Source of the DNA: Rhodobacteraceae bacterium Alg231-04
GTDB lineage: Bacteria; Pseudomonadota; Alphaproteobacteria; Rhodobacterales; Rhodobacteraceae
Direction of reading: 5' to 3'
Assembly (NCBI GenBank): GCA_900143635.1
Contig: FREY01000001.1
Coordinates: 93,324 to 157,323 of the forward strand
DNA: 64,000 nucleotides
The notes under the pieces are model-generated. The model was given only the letters and a program-made list of their open reading frames with translations. It was not told the DNA's origin and searched no databases. The position numbers and the translations under genes were made by a program. Position 1 is the first letter of the stretch. Every line of letters begins with the position of its first letter. Below, piece by piece: positions 40,494 to 49,055 of this stretch.

Positions 40494-41323
40494 CTGAAGA
40501 CATGAACGACGACACGCCCGAGACACAGGACGCGCCCGAAGCAGATGCGGTTCTCGAAATCAGCGAAAACCCGGACACTGGCGAAGCGCCCGAAGGCGAG
40601 GCCGCTGAACCGGTTATCGTTATGTCGGACGAGATGATCGCGCTGGTCGCCCCCTATCTGGAGCAGCTGCGCGCCCATGCCGATCCGGCCCGCGCCGAAC
40701 AAAAGGCCGCCTACCACAAACAAAAGCGCGAAGTGCTGGGTGCTGCCAACCCCGAGCTGAACGATCTGGCCAAAGCATGGCGTCAGGATCTCAGCCTTGA
40801 GGACCGCGTGACGCTGGCCGATGCGCTGTGGCAGACCAATATCTTTGAGGCCCGCATCGTGGCAGGCAAGCTGCTGACACAGGCGCGGATCAAGGATGAC
40901 GCCGCAGTTTGGGAGCTGCTGCAGTCCTGGACGGCTGACTTTGACAGCTGGGCCATAGCGGACCATGCCTGTTCGGCCGTGGCAAAGCGTCTGCAGGCAG
41001 ATCCCTCACGGCTGGATCAAGTCGAGGAGTGGACCAAGTCCGACCACATGTGGACACGGCGCGCGGCGCTGGTGTCGACCCTGCCCTGGGGCAAGCTGGC
41101 CAATCCCAAACCGGAAGAGACCGCCGCCCGTGATCGCATTCTGGGCTGGGCTGCGTCTTATGTGCCGGACCGCAACTGGTTCATCCAGAAATCCATCGCC
41201 TGGTGGCTGCGCGATCACTCCAAACATGACGCCGATCAGGTTCGCGCCTTTCTGGCCGAACATGGCGACGCGATGAAGCCCTTTGCCCGCAAAGAAGCCG
41301 GCAAATATCTGAAAGACGTCTAA
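40490..41323 (+). CDS. DNA alkylation repair protein (AlkD-like, HEAT-like repeats)
   Basis: A 277-aa protein. After an acidic N-terminal tail (residues 1-45, Glu/Asp/Pro-rich), the rest is alpha-helical and matches the AlkD group of HEAT-like DNA glycosylases: ANPELNDLAKAWRQDL, WELLQSWTADFDSWAIADHA, WTKSDHMWTRRAALVSTLPW and FIQKSIAWWLRDHSKHDADQ. Such enzymes excise 3- and 7-alkylated purines by trapping the flipped site on the helix surface. The start overlaps the glmS stop by 4 bases (ATGA), so it is translated with glmU-glmS, an unusual companion. Its acidic tail is not part of the enzyme fold. Confidence 0.86.
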   Translation: MTEDMNDDTPETQDAPEADAVLEISENPDTGEAPEGEAAEPVIVMSDEMIALVAPYLEQLRAHADPARAEQKAAYHKQKREVLGAANPELNDLAKAWRQDLSLEDRVTLADALWQTNIFEARIVAGKLLTQARIKDDAAVWELLQSWTADFDSWAIADHACSAVAKRLQADPSRLDQVEEWTKSDHMWTRRAALVSTLPWGKLANPKPEETAARDRILGWAASYVPDRNWFIQKSIAWWLRDHSKHDADQVRAFLAEHGDAMKPFARKEAGKYLKDV

Positions 41324-41332
41324 GCCACAGCG

Positions 41333-41530
41333 TTAACGCAGAATGACACCCGAATCGCCAGCGTCATCGACTTGCTGGCGGCTGACAACTGATCCGCCCT
41401 GACGGGCGGATCCGGCACCAGACGGCGCATAGACCCAACCCCCTGAAGGGGCGGGAACATCTGGAACAGACGGGGCGGTGCAGGCAGCCAGCGAAAGCCC
41501 CGCCAGCAGGGTATATATGTAAGTACGCAT
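41333..41530 (-). CDS. small lipoprotein
   Basis: A 65-aa protein: signal [17 protein letters not shown] with lipobox SLAAC (Cys17), then a short Pro/Gly/Ser tail ([14 protein letters not shown]) and [14 protein letters not shown]. The coding region contains a perfect 9-bp inverted repeat GATCCGCCC/GGGCGGATC (41391-41412). It is convergent with the AlkD-like gene and divergent from moaA. Function unknown; the mature part is too short for an enzyme. Confidence 0.62.
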   Translation of the reverse strand: MRTYIYTLLAGLSLAACTAPSVPDVPAPSGGWVYAPSGAGSARQGGSVVSRQQVDDAGDSGVILR

Positions 41531-41620
41531 ACAACCTCCTCTAGGTGGTTGGCTGACCTGCGGCAATCACATTTTCCTTTGCCTCTTGCCGGCGGCAAAA
41601 CCCCGCTTTACCTATGCCTC

Positions 41621-42628
41621 ATGAGTGCGCCCTTAATTGATCCCTTCGCCCGTGCAATCACCTACCTCCGGGTCTCGGTGACAGACCGCTGCGATTTCCG
41701 CTGCGTCTATTGCATGTCCGAGGATATGACCTTCCTGCCCAAGCGGGATCTGTTGACACTGGAAGAGCTGGACCGCCTGTGTTCGACCTTCATTCGCCTA
41801 GGGGTGGAGAAGCTGCGGATCACCGGCGGTGAACCACTGGTGCGGCGTGGGATCATGACATTCTTCAACTCCATGTCCCGGCACCTGGAAAGCGGAGCGC
41901 TGAAAGAGCTAACGCTGACCACCAATGGCTCGCAGCTGGAAAAATACGCCGACGCGCTATACGCCGCAGGCGTGCGGCGGGTGAATATCTCGCTCGACAC
42001 GATAGATGAAGCCAAGTTCAAAGAGATCACCCGCTGGGGCCGTCTGCCACAGGTGCTGCGCGGCATTGATGCCGCCCAGAAAGCCGGGCTGAAGGTCAAG
42101 ATCAACGCGGTGGCCCTGAAAGGCTTCAACGAGCCTGAGCTGCCTGCGATCACTGAGTGGTGCGCCAGCCGCGACATGGATCTGACCTGGATCGAAGTCA
42201 TGCCGATGGGTGACATTGGCAATGAGGATCGGATCACCCAGTTCTGGTCCCTGAAAGATGTGCGCGCCGAATACGAAAAACATTACACGGTCACCGATCT
42301 GCCCGAACGCACCGGTGGGCCGGCGCGTTACGTACGGCTGGAAGAAACCGGCCAGAAGATCGGTTTCATCACCCCGCTGTCCCATAACTTCTGCGAAAGC
42401 TGCAACCGGGTGCGTGTCACCTGCACTGGTGAGATCTACACCTGCTTGGGCCAGGAAGGCAAAGCCGACCTGCGCGCGCCGCTTCGTGCCAATGAGGAAG
42501 GCAACGGAGGGCTGGAGGCGGCAATTCGTGCGGCCATCGGCGACAAACCCCGCGGCCATGACTTTGACTATTCCCGCGAAAACGTCGCCGGAAAAATGTC
42601 GCGCCACATGAGCCATACAGGCGGCTGA
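41621..42628 (+). CDS. moaA: GTP 3',8-cyclase (molybdenum cofactor synthesis)
   Basis: A 335-aa radical-SAM enzyme, first step of molybdopterin synthesis. SAM cluster CDFRCVYC (C24, C28, C31); second cluster ligands [18 protein letters not shown] near the C-terminus; GGEPLVRRG and the conserved terminal glycine pair in SHTGG. No other moa gene is near, so this is an isolated moaA. One base separates it from waaA. Confidence 0.97.
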   Translation: MSAPLIDPFARAITYLRVSVTDRCDFRCVYCMSEDMTFLPKRDLLTLEELDRLCSTFIRLGVEKLRITGGEPLVRRGIMTFFNSMSRHLESGALKELTLTTNGSQLEKYADALYAAGVRRVNISLDTIDEAKFKEITRWGRLPQVLRGIDAAQKAGLKVKINAVALKGFNEPELPAITEWCASRDMDLTWIEVMPMGDIGNEDRITQFWSLKDVRAEYEKHYTVTDLPERTGGPARYVRLEETGQKIGFITPLSHNFCESCNRVRVTCTGEIYTCLGQEGKADLRAPLRANEEGNGGLEAAIRAAIGDKPRGHDFDYSRENVAGKMSRHMSHTGG

Positions 42629-42629
42629 G

Positions 42630-43928
42630 GTGTCTGATACGCCGGGCGCCACCCCTCTTTTTCACGCCTATCGCGTGGCCACCACGCTTGCCCTGCCTTT
42701 TGCCTTCCGAAAGGTCGCGGGCCGTCTGCGTGAATTTAACGTGTCCGAACACCGGCTGCGGGAACGGTTGGGTCATGCGACCCAGGATCGTCCCGACGGG
42801 CAACTGGTCTGGTTTCACGCGGCCTCCGTCGGCGAAAGCCTCGCCGCACTGACCCTGATGGCAAAGCTGTCATCCCGGCTGCCGCAGGTGCAGTTCCTGC
42901 TAACCTCTGGCACTGCAACTTCGGCTGAAATGGCCGCCAAACGCATGCCGAACAACTGCCGCCACCAATATGCGCCGCTGGATGCATCAGGGCCGGTGCG
43001 CCGTTTTCTGAAACACTGGCGGCCGGATGCAGGCATTTTTGTGGAAAGCGAGCTTTGGCCGCTCACTTTGACGGCTGCGCGCAAATCCGGCGCCCGTCTG
43101 GCACTGGTCAATGCCCGCATGTCGCCGCGCTCTATCCGGCGCTGGCAAAAGCGCGCGCCCACGGCCCGCTACGTGCTGGACCAATTCTCGCTCTATCTGG
43201 CGCAGAACGCCCGTATGGCCGATGACCTGCGCGCCATCGGTGCGAGCCCCGAGCGGCTGCGCCCCGGCGGCAACCTCAAGGCCGCAGCAGCCCCCCTGCC
43301 CGTCGATCAGCACCTGCTGGATGAAACCCGCGCAGCCCTTAACGCACGGCCTGTCTGGATCGCCAGCTCGACCCATGCGGGCGAAGAAGAACAGGTTCTG
43401 GCAGCCCATCTGGAGCTCCTGAAAACGAATCCTGATCTCTGCCTCATTCTTGCCCCGCGCCATCCAGACCGGGGCGACGATGTCGAGGCGCTCATTCATG
43501 CGGCCGATCTGGGCAGTGCGCGGCGCAGCAAGGCCCAAGCACTGCAGGCCGACACGCAGGTCTATTTGGCAGACACGCTTGGGGAGGTCGGAACATGGTA
43601 CGCCCTGTCGCCAATCGTCTTCCTTGGCGGATCGCTGGGGCCCATTGGCGGCCACAATCCCTTTGAAGTCGCGCAATCCGGCGCGGCCGTGATCACCGGT
43701 CCGGGCTATCACAATTTCACCGAGACGTTTCCCGCTCTGGAAAGTGCCGGCGGAGCAGTGGAAATTCACGAGTCTCACGGGCTGGCACAGGCCGTGCAAC
43801 ACTGGCTGGATGACCCGGCAGCCTTGGATCAGGCCCGCAAATCTGCCGCGGATTTCGCCGCCGAAAAAGCCGCGCAATTGGAAGGTGTCGCGGATGAGTT
43901 GATCCGCGGGCTGGAACTGAAGGCCTGA
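42630..43928 (+). CDS. waaA: 3-deoxy-D-manno-octulosonic acid transferase
   Basis: A 432-aa GT-B transferase (KdtA) that adds Kdo to lipid IVA in the inner membrane. N-terminal WFHAASVGESLAALTLM, VESELWPLTL, SMSPRSIRRWQ-type stretch, and the C-terminal FLGGSLGPIGGHNPFEVAQ, matching the acceptor/donor site of WaaA. It starts with GTG at 42630, one base beyond the moaA stop. A hairpin (GGCCTGAA/TTCAGGCC) covers the stop codon. The next gene is an LPS-core-type glycosyltransferase, in keeping with a role in LPS core assembly. Confidence 0.92.
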   Translation: MSDTPGATPLFHAYRVATTLALPFAFRKVAGRLREFNVSEHRLRERLGHATQDRPDGQLVWFHAASVGESLAALTLMAKLSSRLPQVQFLLTSGTATSAEMAAKRMPNNCRHQYAPLDASGPVRRFLKHWRPDAGIFVESELWPLTLTAARKSGARLALVNARMSPRSIRRWQKRAPTARYVLDQFSLYLAQNARMADDLRAIGASPERLRPGGNLKAAAAPLPVDQHLLDETRAALNARPVWIASSTHAGEEEQVLAAHLELLKTNPDLCLILAPRHPDRGDDVEALIHAADLGSARRSKAQALQADTQVYLADTLGEVGTWYALSPIVFLGGSLGPIGGHNPFEVAQSGAAVITGPGYHNFTETFPALESAGGAVEIHESHGLAQAVQHWLDDPAALDQARKSAADFAAEKAAQLEGVADELIRGLELKA

Positions 43929-43942
43929 AACGCGTTCAGGCC
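43922..43942. other. stem-loop over the waaA stop codon
   Basis: GGCCTGAA - ACGCG - TTCAGGCC, a perfect 8-bp stem that includes the stop codon; no T run. It may limit translation into the next gene or affect mRNA decay. Confidence 0.45.
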
Positions 43943-44010
43943 GACCAGTGCACTGGACAATGGTTCAATGCCATTGGTAGGTCTGACCAGACCGGCAGAA
44001 GGAACGCCAA

Positions 44011-45069
44011 ATGACGCAGGCAGACGCAAATGCGACCGATGTGATCGCGCCCAATTTCAAGCGGCGCCTGTCCGGTGTCACCTCGACCATTGTGCGCCTT
44101 GTGCCGCTCCAGCGCGAGAAAATCGCCATCGCCACCACAGGCAGCGGCCTGCCGCCCGAGATGCCGCATCTCAGCGCCGCGCAGCTGGTGTTCATGCGCC
44201 GCAATGGCCCCTCTGGGGTGCGGGTCTGGCATGCGCGCCGAAACCTTGAGATGCTGGGCGGACTAGCGCTGAAATACCTGCTGGGTAAACAGCTGAAACT
44301 GCTGTTCACCTCGGCTTCACAGCGCCACCATTCCGGCTATACCAAATGGCTGATTGGCCGCATGGACCGGGTGATTGCCACTTCGGCCAAAGGTGCGGCC
44401 TATCTGGAAAACCCCGCGCAGGTGGTGCACCACGGCATCGACACCGAAGACTTTGCGCCGCCCGCCGATAAGGCCGCATTGCGCCGCGAACTGGGACTGC
44501 CCGAAGAGGCCTTGCTGATCGGCTGCTACGGCCGCATTCGCGCGCAAAAAGGCACCGATGTGTTTGTCGACGCCATGCTGGAGGTACTGAAGGCCCAGCC
44601 CAACGCTGTTGCCTTGGTAATGGGGCGCGCGACCGAGAAATTCGTGGCATTTGAAACAGAGCTGAAAACCAAGGTCGAAGAGGCCGACCTGTCAGACCGG
44701 CTGTTGTTCCCACCCGAGGTGCCAGTATGGGAGGTTGGCCGGTGGTATCAGGCACTGGATCTCTATGTGGCCCCACAGCGCTGGGAGGGGTTCGGCCTGA
44801 CGCCACTGGAAGCCATGTCCTGCGGCGTGCCCGCCGTCGCCACCCGTGTTGGTGCCTTTGAGGAACTGGTGGCAGATGGGGAAACCGGCGCCCTGATCGA
44901 TCCCGGTGACGTCGGACAGATGGTGGAGGCGGTGACTTCAGCGCTCAGCACCAAAGGACAACTCGCGCAATGGTCCACCAACGCCCGCCGCCGCGCGCAG
45001 GATCATTTCACCCTGCAAAAAGAGGCCGATACGCTGACCGCGATCTACCGCGAGATGCTGGATCACTGA
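44011..45069 (+). CDS. lpcC: glycosyltransferase family 4 (LPS core, LpcC-like)
   Basis: A 352-aa GT-B enzyme. Donor-side motifs IGCYGRIRAQKGTDVFVDAM, APQRWEGFGLTPLEAMSCG (the E-x7-E of GT4), and SASQRHHSGYTKWLIGRMD near the N-terminal half. Alphaproteobacterial genes placed beside waaA with this pattern encode the core mannosyltransferase LpcC, so the symbol is by family resemblance and context, not proof of the sugar. The 82 bases after waaA hold only the hairpin. Confidence 0.84.
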   Translation: MTQADANATDVIAPNFKRRLSGVTSTIVRLVPLQREKIAIATTGSGLPPEMPHLSAAQLVFMRRNGPSGVRVWHARRNLEMLGGLALKYLLGKQLKLLFTSASQRHHSGYTKWLIGRMDRVIATSAKGAAYLENPAQVVHHGIDTEDFAPPADKAALRRELGLPEEALLIGCYGRIRAQKGTDVFVDAMLEVLKAQPNAVALVMGRATEKFVAFETELKTKVEEADLSDRLLFPPEVPVWEVGRWYQALDLYVAPQRWEGFGLTPLEAMSCGVPAVATRVGAFEELVADGETGALIDPGDVGQMVEAVTSALSTKGQLAQWSTNARRRAQDHFTLQKEADTLTAIYREMLDH

Positions 45070-45200
45070 TCCCAGGCGCGGTCAGCGCCCCGGCCAGCCC
45101 AAGACAGTGCGGATACATTTACAATATTTTGGTAGTTTCGGGCGAGACTCCGACTCCAGAAGATCATCGGAAGCGCGGCGTTCAAGCATGGCTTGGCGCC

Positions 45201-45228
45201 GATACCCTCCGGTTCCTAGTGGAGTATC
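45201..45228 (+). promoter_or_regulatory. hairpin covering the ribosome-binding site of the 76-aa gene
   Basis: GATAC-CC-TCC (45201-45210) pairs with GGA-GTATC (45221-45228), leaving a 2-base bulge and a 10-base loop. The Shine-Dalgarno GGAG (45221-45224) lies in the paired arm, 8 bases before the ATG. This could be a translation switch. Confidence 0.4.
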
Positions 45229-45232
45229 CCTT

Positions 45233-45463
45233 ATGAACGAACCCAAAGAATACATGACCGAACAGGTTCAAAACCCTGAGTTTCTGATCCAGTTCAGCCT
45301 GAATGCCATCCGCTCTGGCATGTCGCCGCAAAAGGTCGCCGAACTGGGCGATGAGATCATTGACCAGCTGTTTGATGAACGGCTGGCCAATGAGGTGGAG
45401 CTTGCCGATCAGGCGACCATGGGCGGGCACGACATCGCCGGTCCGTTCATTCCGAACGCCTAA
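45233..45463 (+). CDS. 76-aa protein of unknown function
   Basis: An acidic small protein starting MNEPKEYMTEQVQNPEFLIQ and ending HDIAGPFIPNA. The middle (SLNAIRSGMSPQKVAELGDE and IIDQLFDERLANEVELADQA) predicts two helices, perhaps a dimerising bundle. No signal, membrane or metal motif. It has a 163-base leader with its own structured ribosome-binding site and lies alone between the LPS gene and a convergent amidohydrolase. I do not recognise it. The start is fixed by GGAG eight bases upstream. Confidence 0.66.
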   Translation: MNEPKEYMTEQVQNPEFLIQFSLNAIRSGMSPQKVAELGDEIIDQLFDERLANEVELADQATMGGHDIAGPFIPNA

Positions 45464-45479
45464 CGCCTTATGTAAATGT

Positions 45480-45498
45480 GCCCGGCCAGTGGCCGGGC
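45480..45498. terminator. stem-loop between convergent genes
   Basis: GCCCGGCC - AGT - GGCCGGGC, a perfect 8-bp stem without a strong T run. It lies between the ends of the 76-aa gene and the last M20 gene and probably ends both transcripts. Confidence 0.5.
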
Positions 45499-45505
45499 AG
45501 CAGAT

Positions 45506-46669
45506 TTATGCCGCAGGCATACGTTTTTCGACGATCTCAGCCCACCAGCTGCAACCGGCCGGGATTGCCTCGTCGTTGAAATTATATTCGGGGTGATGCA
45601 CGGCGGCGGTGTCGCCATTGCCAACCAGAATATAAGCGCCAGGGCGTTCTTCCAGCATAAAGGCGAAATCCTCGCCGCCCATCACCAGCGGTGCGTCACT
45701 GCAAGTGCCCGAGACCGAGGCCGCGACTTCGGCGGCAAATTCGGTCTGTTCTTCAGAGTTCACCATCACCGGATAACCACGCATGTAGTTGATCTCTGCG
45801 GTGCCGCCACTGGCCGTTGCGATGCCGGTGCCAACTTCCTTGAGCCGGGTTTCGGCAAGATCCCGCATTGCCGCACTCATCGTGCGCACGGTGCCTTTCA
45901 GGTGCACCTTCTGCGGGATGACGTTGAACGCATTGGACGAGGTTTCAAACGAGGTGACCGAGACCACCAGCTGGTCGACTGGATCAGCATTGCGGCTGGC
46001 AATGGTCTGCAGTCCCAGCACGATCTGGCTGGCCATCACGGTTGGATCCACGGTTTCATGCGGCTTGGCGGCGTGGCCACCGCGCCCCTCCAGCGTCATC
46101 TCGAACGTGTCGGTGGCGGCAAAGAAGCTACCGGGACGGATCGCAAAGGAGCCGACCGGCTGACCCGGCCAATTGTGCATGCCGTAGACTTCTTGGATGT
46201 TCCAGCGGTCCATCATGCCGTCGTCGCACATCTCCTTACCGCCGCCGCCGCCTTCTTCGGCGGGCTGGAAGATCACCACGACGGTGCCGTCGAAATTGCG
46301 GGTCTCGGACAGGTATTTCGCCGCGCCGAGCAGCATTGCGGTGTGGCCATCATGGCCGCAGGCGTGCATCGCGCCGGGGGTTTTGGAGGCGTAATCCAGA
46401 CCCGTCGCTTCCAGAATAGGCAGCGCGTCCATGTCGGCGCGCAACCCGATCACCTTGCCGGCCGTGTCGGTCTTGCCTTTGATGACACCAACCACGCCGG
46501 TGCGGCCGATGCCCGTCACCACTTCCTCGCAGCCGAAGTCCTTCAGTTTCTCTGCCACCAGCGCCGAGGTGCGGTGGGTGTCAAACAGGATCTCCGGGTT
46601 TTCGTGGATGTCACGCCGCCATGCGGTGATTTCATCCTGCAGTTCGGCAAAGCGGTTCTTAACGGGCAT
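45506..46669 (-). CDS. M20-family amidohydrolase, paralogue 1 of 4 (hippurate hydrolase type)
   Basis: A 387-aa metallopeptidase of the M20D group (aminoacylase, hippurate hydrolase, IAA-amino-acid hydrolase type), expected to remove the acyl group from N-acyl amino acids in the cytoplasm. Metal ligands are intact: MHACGHDGHTAMLLGAAKYL (Cys104, His106), QPAEEGGGGG (Glu pair 138-139), the His of VYGMHNWPG and the C-terminal VHHPEYNFNDEAIP. It starts MPVKNRFAELQDE like its sisters and ends KRMPAA. Last in the leftward unit, 20 bases after paralogue 2. It differs most in the substrate-pocket region (RPGSFFAATDTFEMTLEG), so it may prefer another acyl group. Confidence 0.88.
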   Translation of the reverse strand: MPVKNRFAELQDEITAWRRDIHENPEILFDTHRTSALVAEKLKDFGCEEVVTGIGRTGVVGVIKGKTDTAGKVIGLRADMDALPILEATGLDYASKTPGAMHACGHDGHTAMLLGAAKYLSETRNFDGTVVVIFQPAEEGGGGGKEMCDDGMMDRWNIQEVYGMHNWPGQPVGSFAIRPGSFFAATDTFEMTLEGRGGHAAKPHETVDPTVMASQIVLGLQTIASRNADPVDQLVVSVTSFETSSNAFNVIPQKVHLKGTVRTMSAAMRDLAETRLKEVGTGIATASGGTAEINYMRGYPVMVNSEEQTEFAAEVAASVSGTCSDAPLVMGGEDFAFMLEERPGAYILVGNGDTAAVHHPEYNFNDEAIPAGCSWWAEIVEKRMPAA

Positions 46670-46689
46670 TGGTCACTCCATACATTCTT

Positions 46690-47853
46690 TTATTGCGCCG
46701 GCATTCGGCGTTCGATCATTTCGGCAAACCAGCTGCAGCCCAGCGGGATTGCCTCGTCGTTGAAATCCATCTCAGGGTGGTGCAGCGGTGCCCCCTCTCC
46801 GGTGCCAAGGCTGATGAAGGCACCGGGGCGTTCGCGCAGCAGGTAGGAAAAGTCCTCTGCCCCCATAACCATAGGAGACTCAACGTAAGCACCGCTGACA
46901 CTCTGTGCAATGGCGGCGGCGTGGCCGACTTCCGTTTCGCTATTCACCAGCACCGGATAACCGTCGCGGTAGTCCACTTCGGCCGCGCCGCCGAACATCG
47001 CCGCGGTGCCTTCGCAGATCTCGAAGATGCGTTTTTTAGCATTGGCGCGCACCTCTTCCGACATGGTGCGCAGGGTGCCTTTGACGGTGATCCGCTGCGG
47101 GATCACATTGGTCGCCTTAGACGAGCTTTCAATCGAGGTCACCGAGACCACGATCTGTTCCACCGGATCAGTGTTGCGCGAAGAAATGGTCTGCAGGGCA
47201 ATCACCGCGTGGCAGGCGATCATCATCGTGTCCACCGTGGTGTGCGGCTTGGCAGCGTGGCCCCCTTTGCCTTCAAACTCGATGGTATATTCGTCAGCAG
47301 CTGCCAGCATCGCACCGGCACGCGAGGAAAATTCGCCAAAGGGGCGGCCGGGTCCATTGTGGATCGCATAGACCTCCTGGATACCCCAGCGGTCCATCAT
47401 CCCGTCCTGCACCATCTTCTCACCACCGCCACCGCCTTCTTCGGCGGGCTGGAAGATCATCACGGCGGTGCCGTCAAAATTGCGGGTCTCAGACAGGTAT
47501 TTCGCCGCGCCCAGCAGCATCGCGGTGTGGCCGTCATGGCCACAGGCATGCATTTTGCCAGCAATGGTTGAGGCATAGGGCTTGCCGGTTTCCTCGTGAA
47601 TAGGCAGCGCATCCATGTCAGCGCGCAGCCCCACGACCTTGCCTGATGTGCTGGCCTTGCCCTTGATAACCGCGACCACACCCGAGATGCCAATGCCTTC
47701 TACCACCTCATCACAGCCGAATTCGCGCAGCTTTTCGGCCACGATGCCAGCGGTGCGATGGACCTCGAAGCCCAGTTCAGGGTGCATATGGAAATCCTGC
47801 CGCCATGCGGCGATTTCATCGTGGAGTTCAGCAAAACGGTTCTTAACTGGCAT
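46690..47853 (-). CDS. M20-family amidohydrolase, paralogue 2 of 4
   Basis: A 387-aa sister of the gene above. All metal residues are present: MHACGHDGHTAMLLGAAKYL, QPAEEGGGGGE, VYAIHNGPG and LHHPEMDFNDEAIP (His358, His359). The dimerisation/catalytic loop is GGHAAKPH. By eye it is closest to paralogue 3, with long runs of near-identical DNA (for example around 47075-47160 against 48240-48320), which suggests their duplication is the most recent. Fifteen bases separate the two genes. Confidence 0.88.
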   Translation of the reverse strand: MPVKNRFAELHDEIAAWRQDFHMHPELGFEVHRTAGIVAEKLREFGCDEVVEGIGISGVVAVIKGKASTSGKVVGLRADMDALPIHEETGKPYASTIAGKMHACGHDGHTAMLLGAAKYLSETRNFDGTAVMIFQPAEEGGGGGEKMVQDGMMDRWGIQEVYAIHNGPGRPFGEFSSRAGAMLAAADEYTIEFEGKGGHAAKPHTTVDTMMIACHAVIALQTISSRNTDPVEQIVVSVTSIESSSKATNVIPQRITVKGTLRTMSEEVRANAKKRIFEICEGTAAMFGGAAEVDYRDGYPVLVNSETEVGHAAAIAQSVSGAYVESPMVMGAEDFSYLLRERPGAFISLGTGEGAPLHHPEMDFNDEAIPLGCSWFAEMIERRMPAQ

Positions 47854-47868
47854 TAGTCAAATCCTTCG

Positions 47869-49032
47869 TCAGGCGGCAGGCATGCGACGTTCAATCATTT
47901 CGGCAAACCAGGAACATCCGATAGGGATGGCCTCATCGTTGAAATTATACTCCGGGTGATGCAGGGCTGCGCCGTCACCGATGCCCATCATGATAAAGGC
48001 ACCGGGGCGCTGTTCCAGCATGTAAGAGAAATCCTCGCTTCCCATGACCAGCGGCAGTTCGGCGTATTTGCCGCTTACCACCTCAGCCATCTGGGCCGCG
48101 TAGCCGACCTCAGTTTCGGTATTGATCGAAGCAGGATAGCCCCAATCCATGTCCAAAGTCGCGGTGCCGCCAAACATGGCAGCCGTGCCTGTGGCCAGTT
48201 CCTCGATGCGTTGGCGGGCCATGGTGCGGGTCTCGCGGGACATGGTGCGCAGGGTGCCTTTGACGGTGATTTTCTGCGGGATCACATTGGTCGCCTTGGA
48301 CGAGCTTTCGATCGAGGTGATCGACAGCACGATCGGGTCCACCGGGTCGGTGTTGCGCGACGGGATCGTTTGCAGGGCCAGCACCATGTGGCAGGCGATC
48401 ATCATGGTATCGACGGATTTATGCGGCTGGGCTGCGTGACCGCCCTTGCCTTCGATCACGACCTCAAAGGAATCCCCTGCCGCCGTGATCGGCCCGGTGC
48501 GCGACCGGAATTCACCCAGCGGAAAGCCGGGCATATTATGGATGGCATAGACTTCCTGAACACCCCAGCGGTCCAACATGCCGTCCTGCACCATCTTCTC
48601 ACCACCGCCGCCGTCTTCTTCGGCCGGCTGGAAGATCAACACAGCCGTGCCGTCGAAATTGCGCGTCTCGGCCAGATATTTCGCCGCGCCCAGCAGCATC
48701 GCAGTGTGACCATCATGGCCACAGGCGTGCATTTTTCCTTCATTCACAGAGGCATAGTCTGCGCCGGTCTCCTCGGGGATCGGCAGCGCATCCATGTCGG
48801 CGCGCAAACCCACAACCCGGCCATTGCTGTTGGATTTCCCTTTGATCACCGCGACAACACCAGTGATGCCGATACCTTCCACCACTTCATCACAGCCAAA
48901 TTCACGTAGTTTGTCAGCAACGATGCCGGCCGTGCGGTGCACCTCAAAGCCCAGTTCGGGGTGCCTGTGGAAATCCTGTCGCCAGCCGGCGATTTCGTTA
49001 TGCAGCTCGGCAAAGCGGTTCTTGACCGGCAT
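47869..49032 (-). CDS. M20-family amidohydrolase, paralogue 3 of 4
   Basis: A 387-aa sister. Metal site MHACGHDGHTAMLLGAAKYL, QPAEEDGGGGE, VYAIHNMPG, LHHPEYNFNDEAIP, and GGHAAQPH. Compared with its neighbours the first Gly after the Glu pair is Asp (EED). Same start (MPVKNRFAELHNE) and end (RRMPAA) as paralogue 2. Expected role as for the others; the retained metal site argues that all four copies are active. Confidence 0.88.
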   Translation of the reverse strand: MPVKNRFAELHNEIAGWRQDFHRHPELGFEVHRTAGIVADKLREFGCDEVVEGIGITGVVAVIKGKSNSNGRVVGLRADMDALPIPEETGADYASVNEGKMHACGHDGHTAMLLGAAKYLAETRNFDGTAVLIFQPAEEDGGGGEKMVQDGMLDRWGVQEVYAIHNMPGFPLGEFRSRTGPITAAGDSFEVVIEGKGGHAAQPHKSVDTMMIACHMVLALQTIPSRNTDPVDPIVLSITSIESSSKATNVIPQKITVKGTLRTMSRETRTMARQRIEELATGTAAMFGGTATLDMDWGYPASINTETEVGYAAQMAEVVSGKYAELPLVMGSEDFSYMLEQRPGAFIMMGIGDGAALHHPEYNFNDEAIPIGCSWFAEMIERRMPAA

Positions 49033-49055
49033 TGATTATCTCCTTCGGGAATATC

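Noticed and set aside
43930-44310. Minus-strand open frames of about 100 codons near 43.9-44.3 kb
   Set aside because: They lie opposite the start of the lpcC-like gene, have no ribosome-binding site and low-quality composition.
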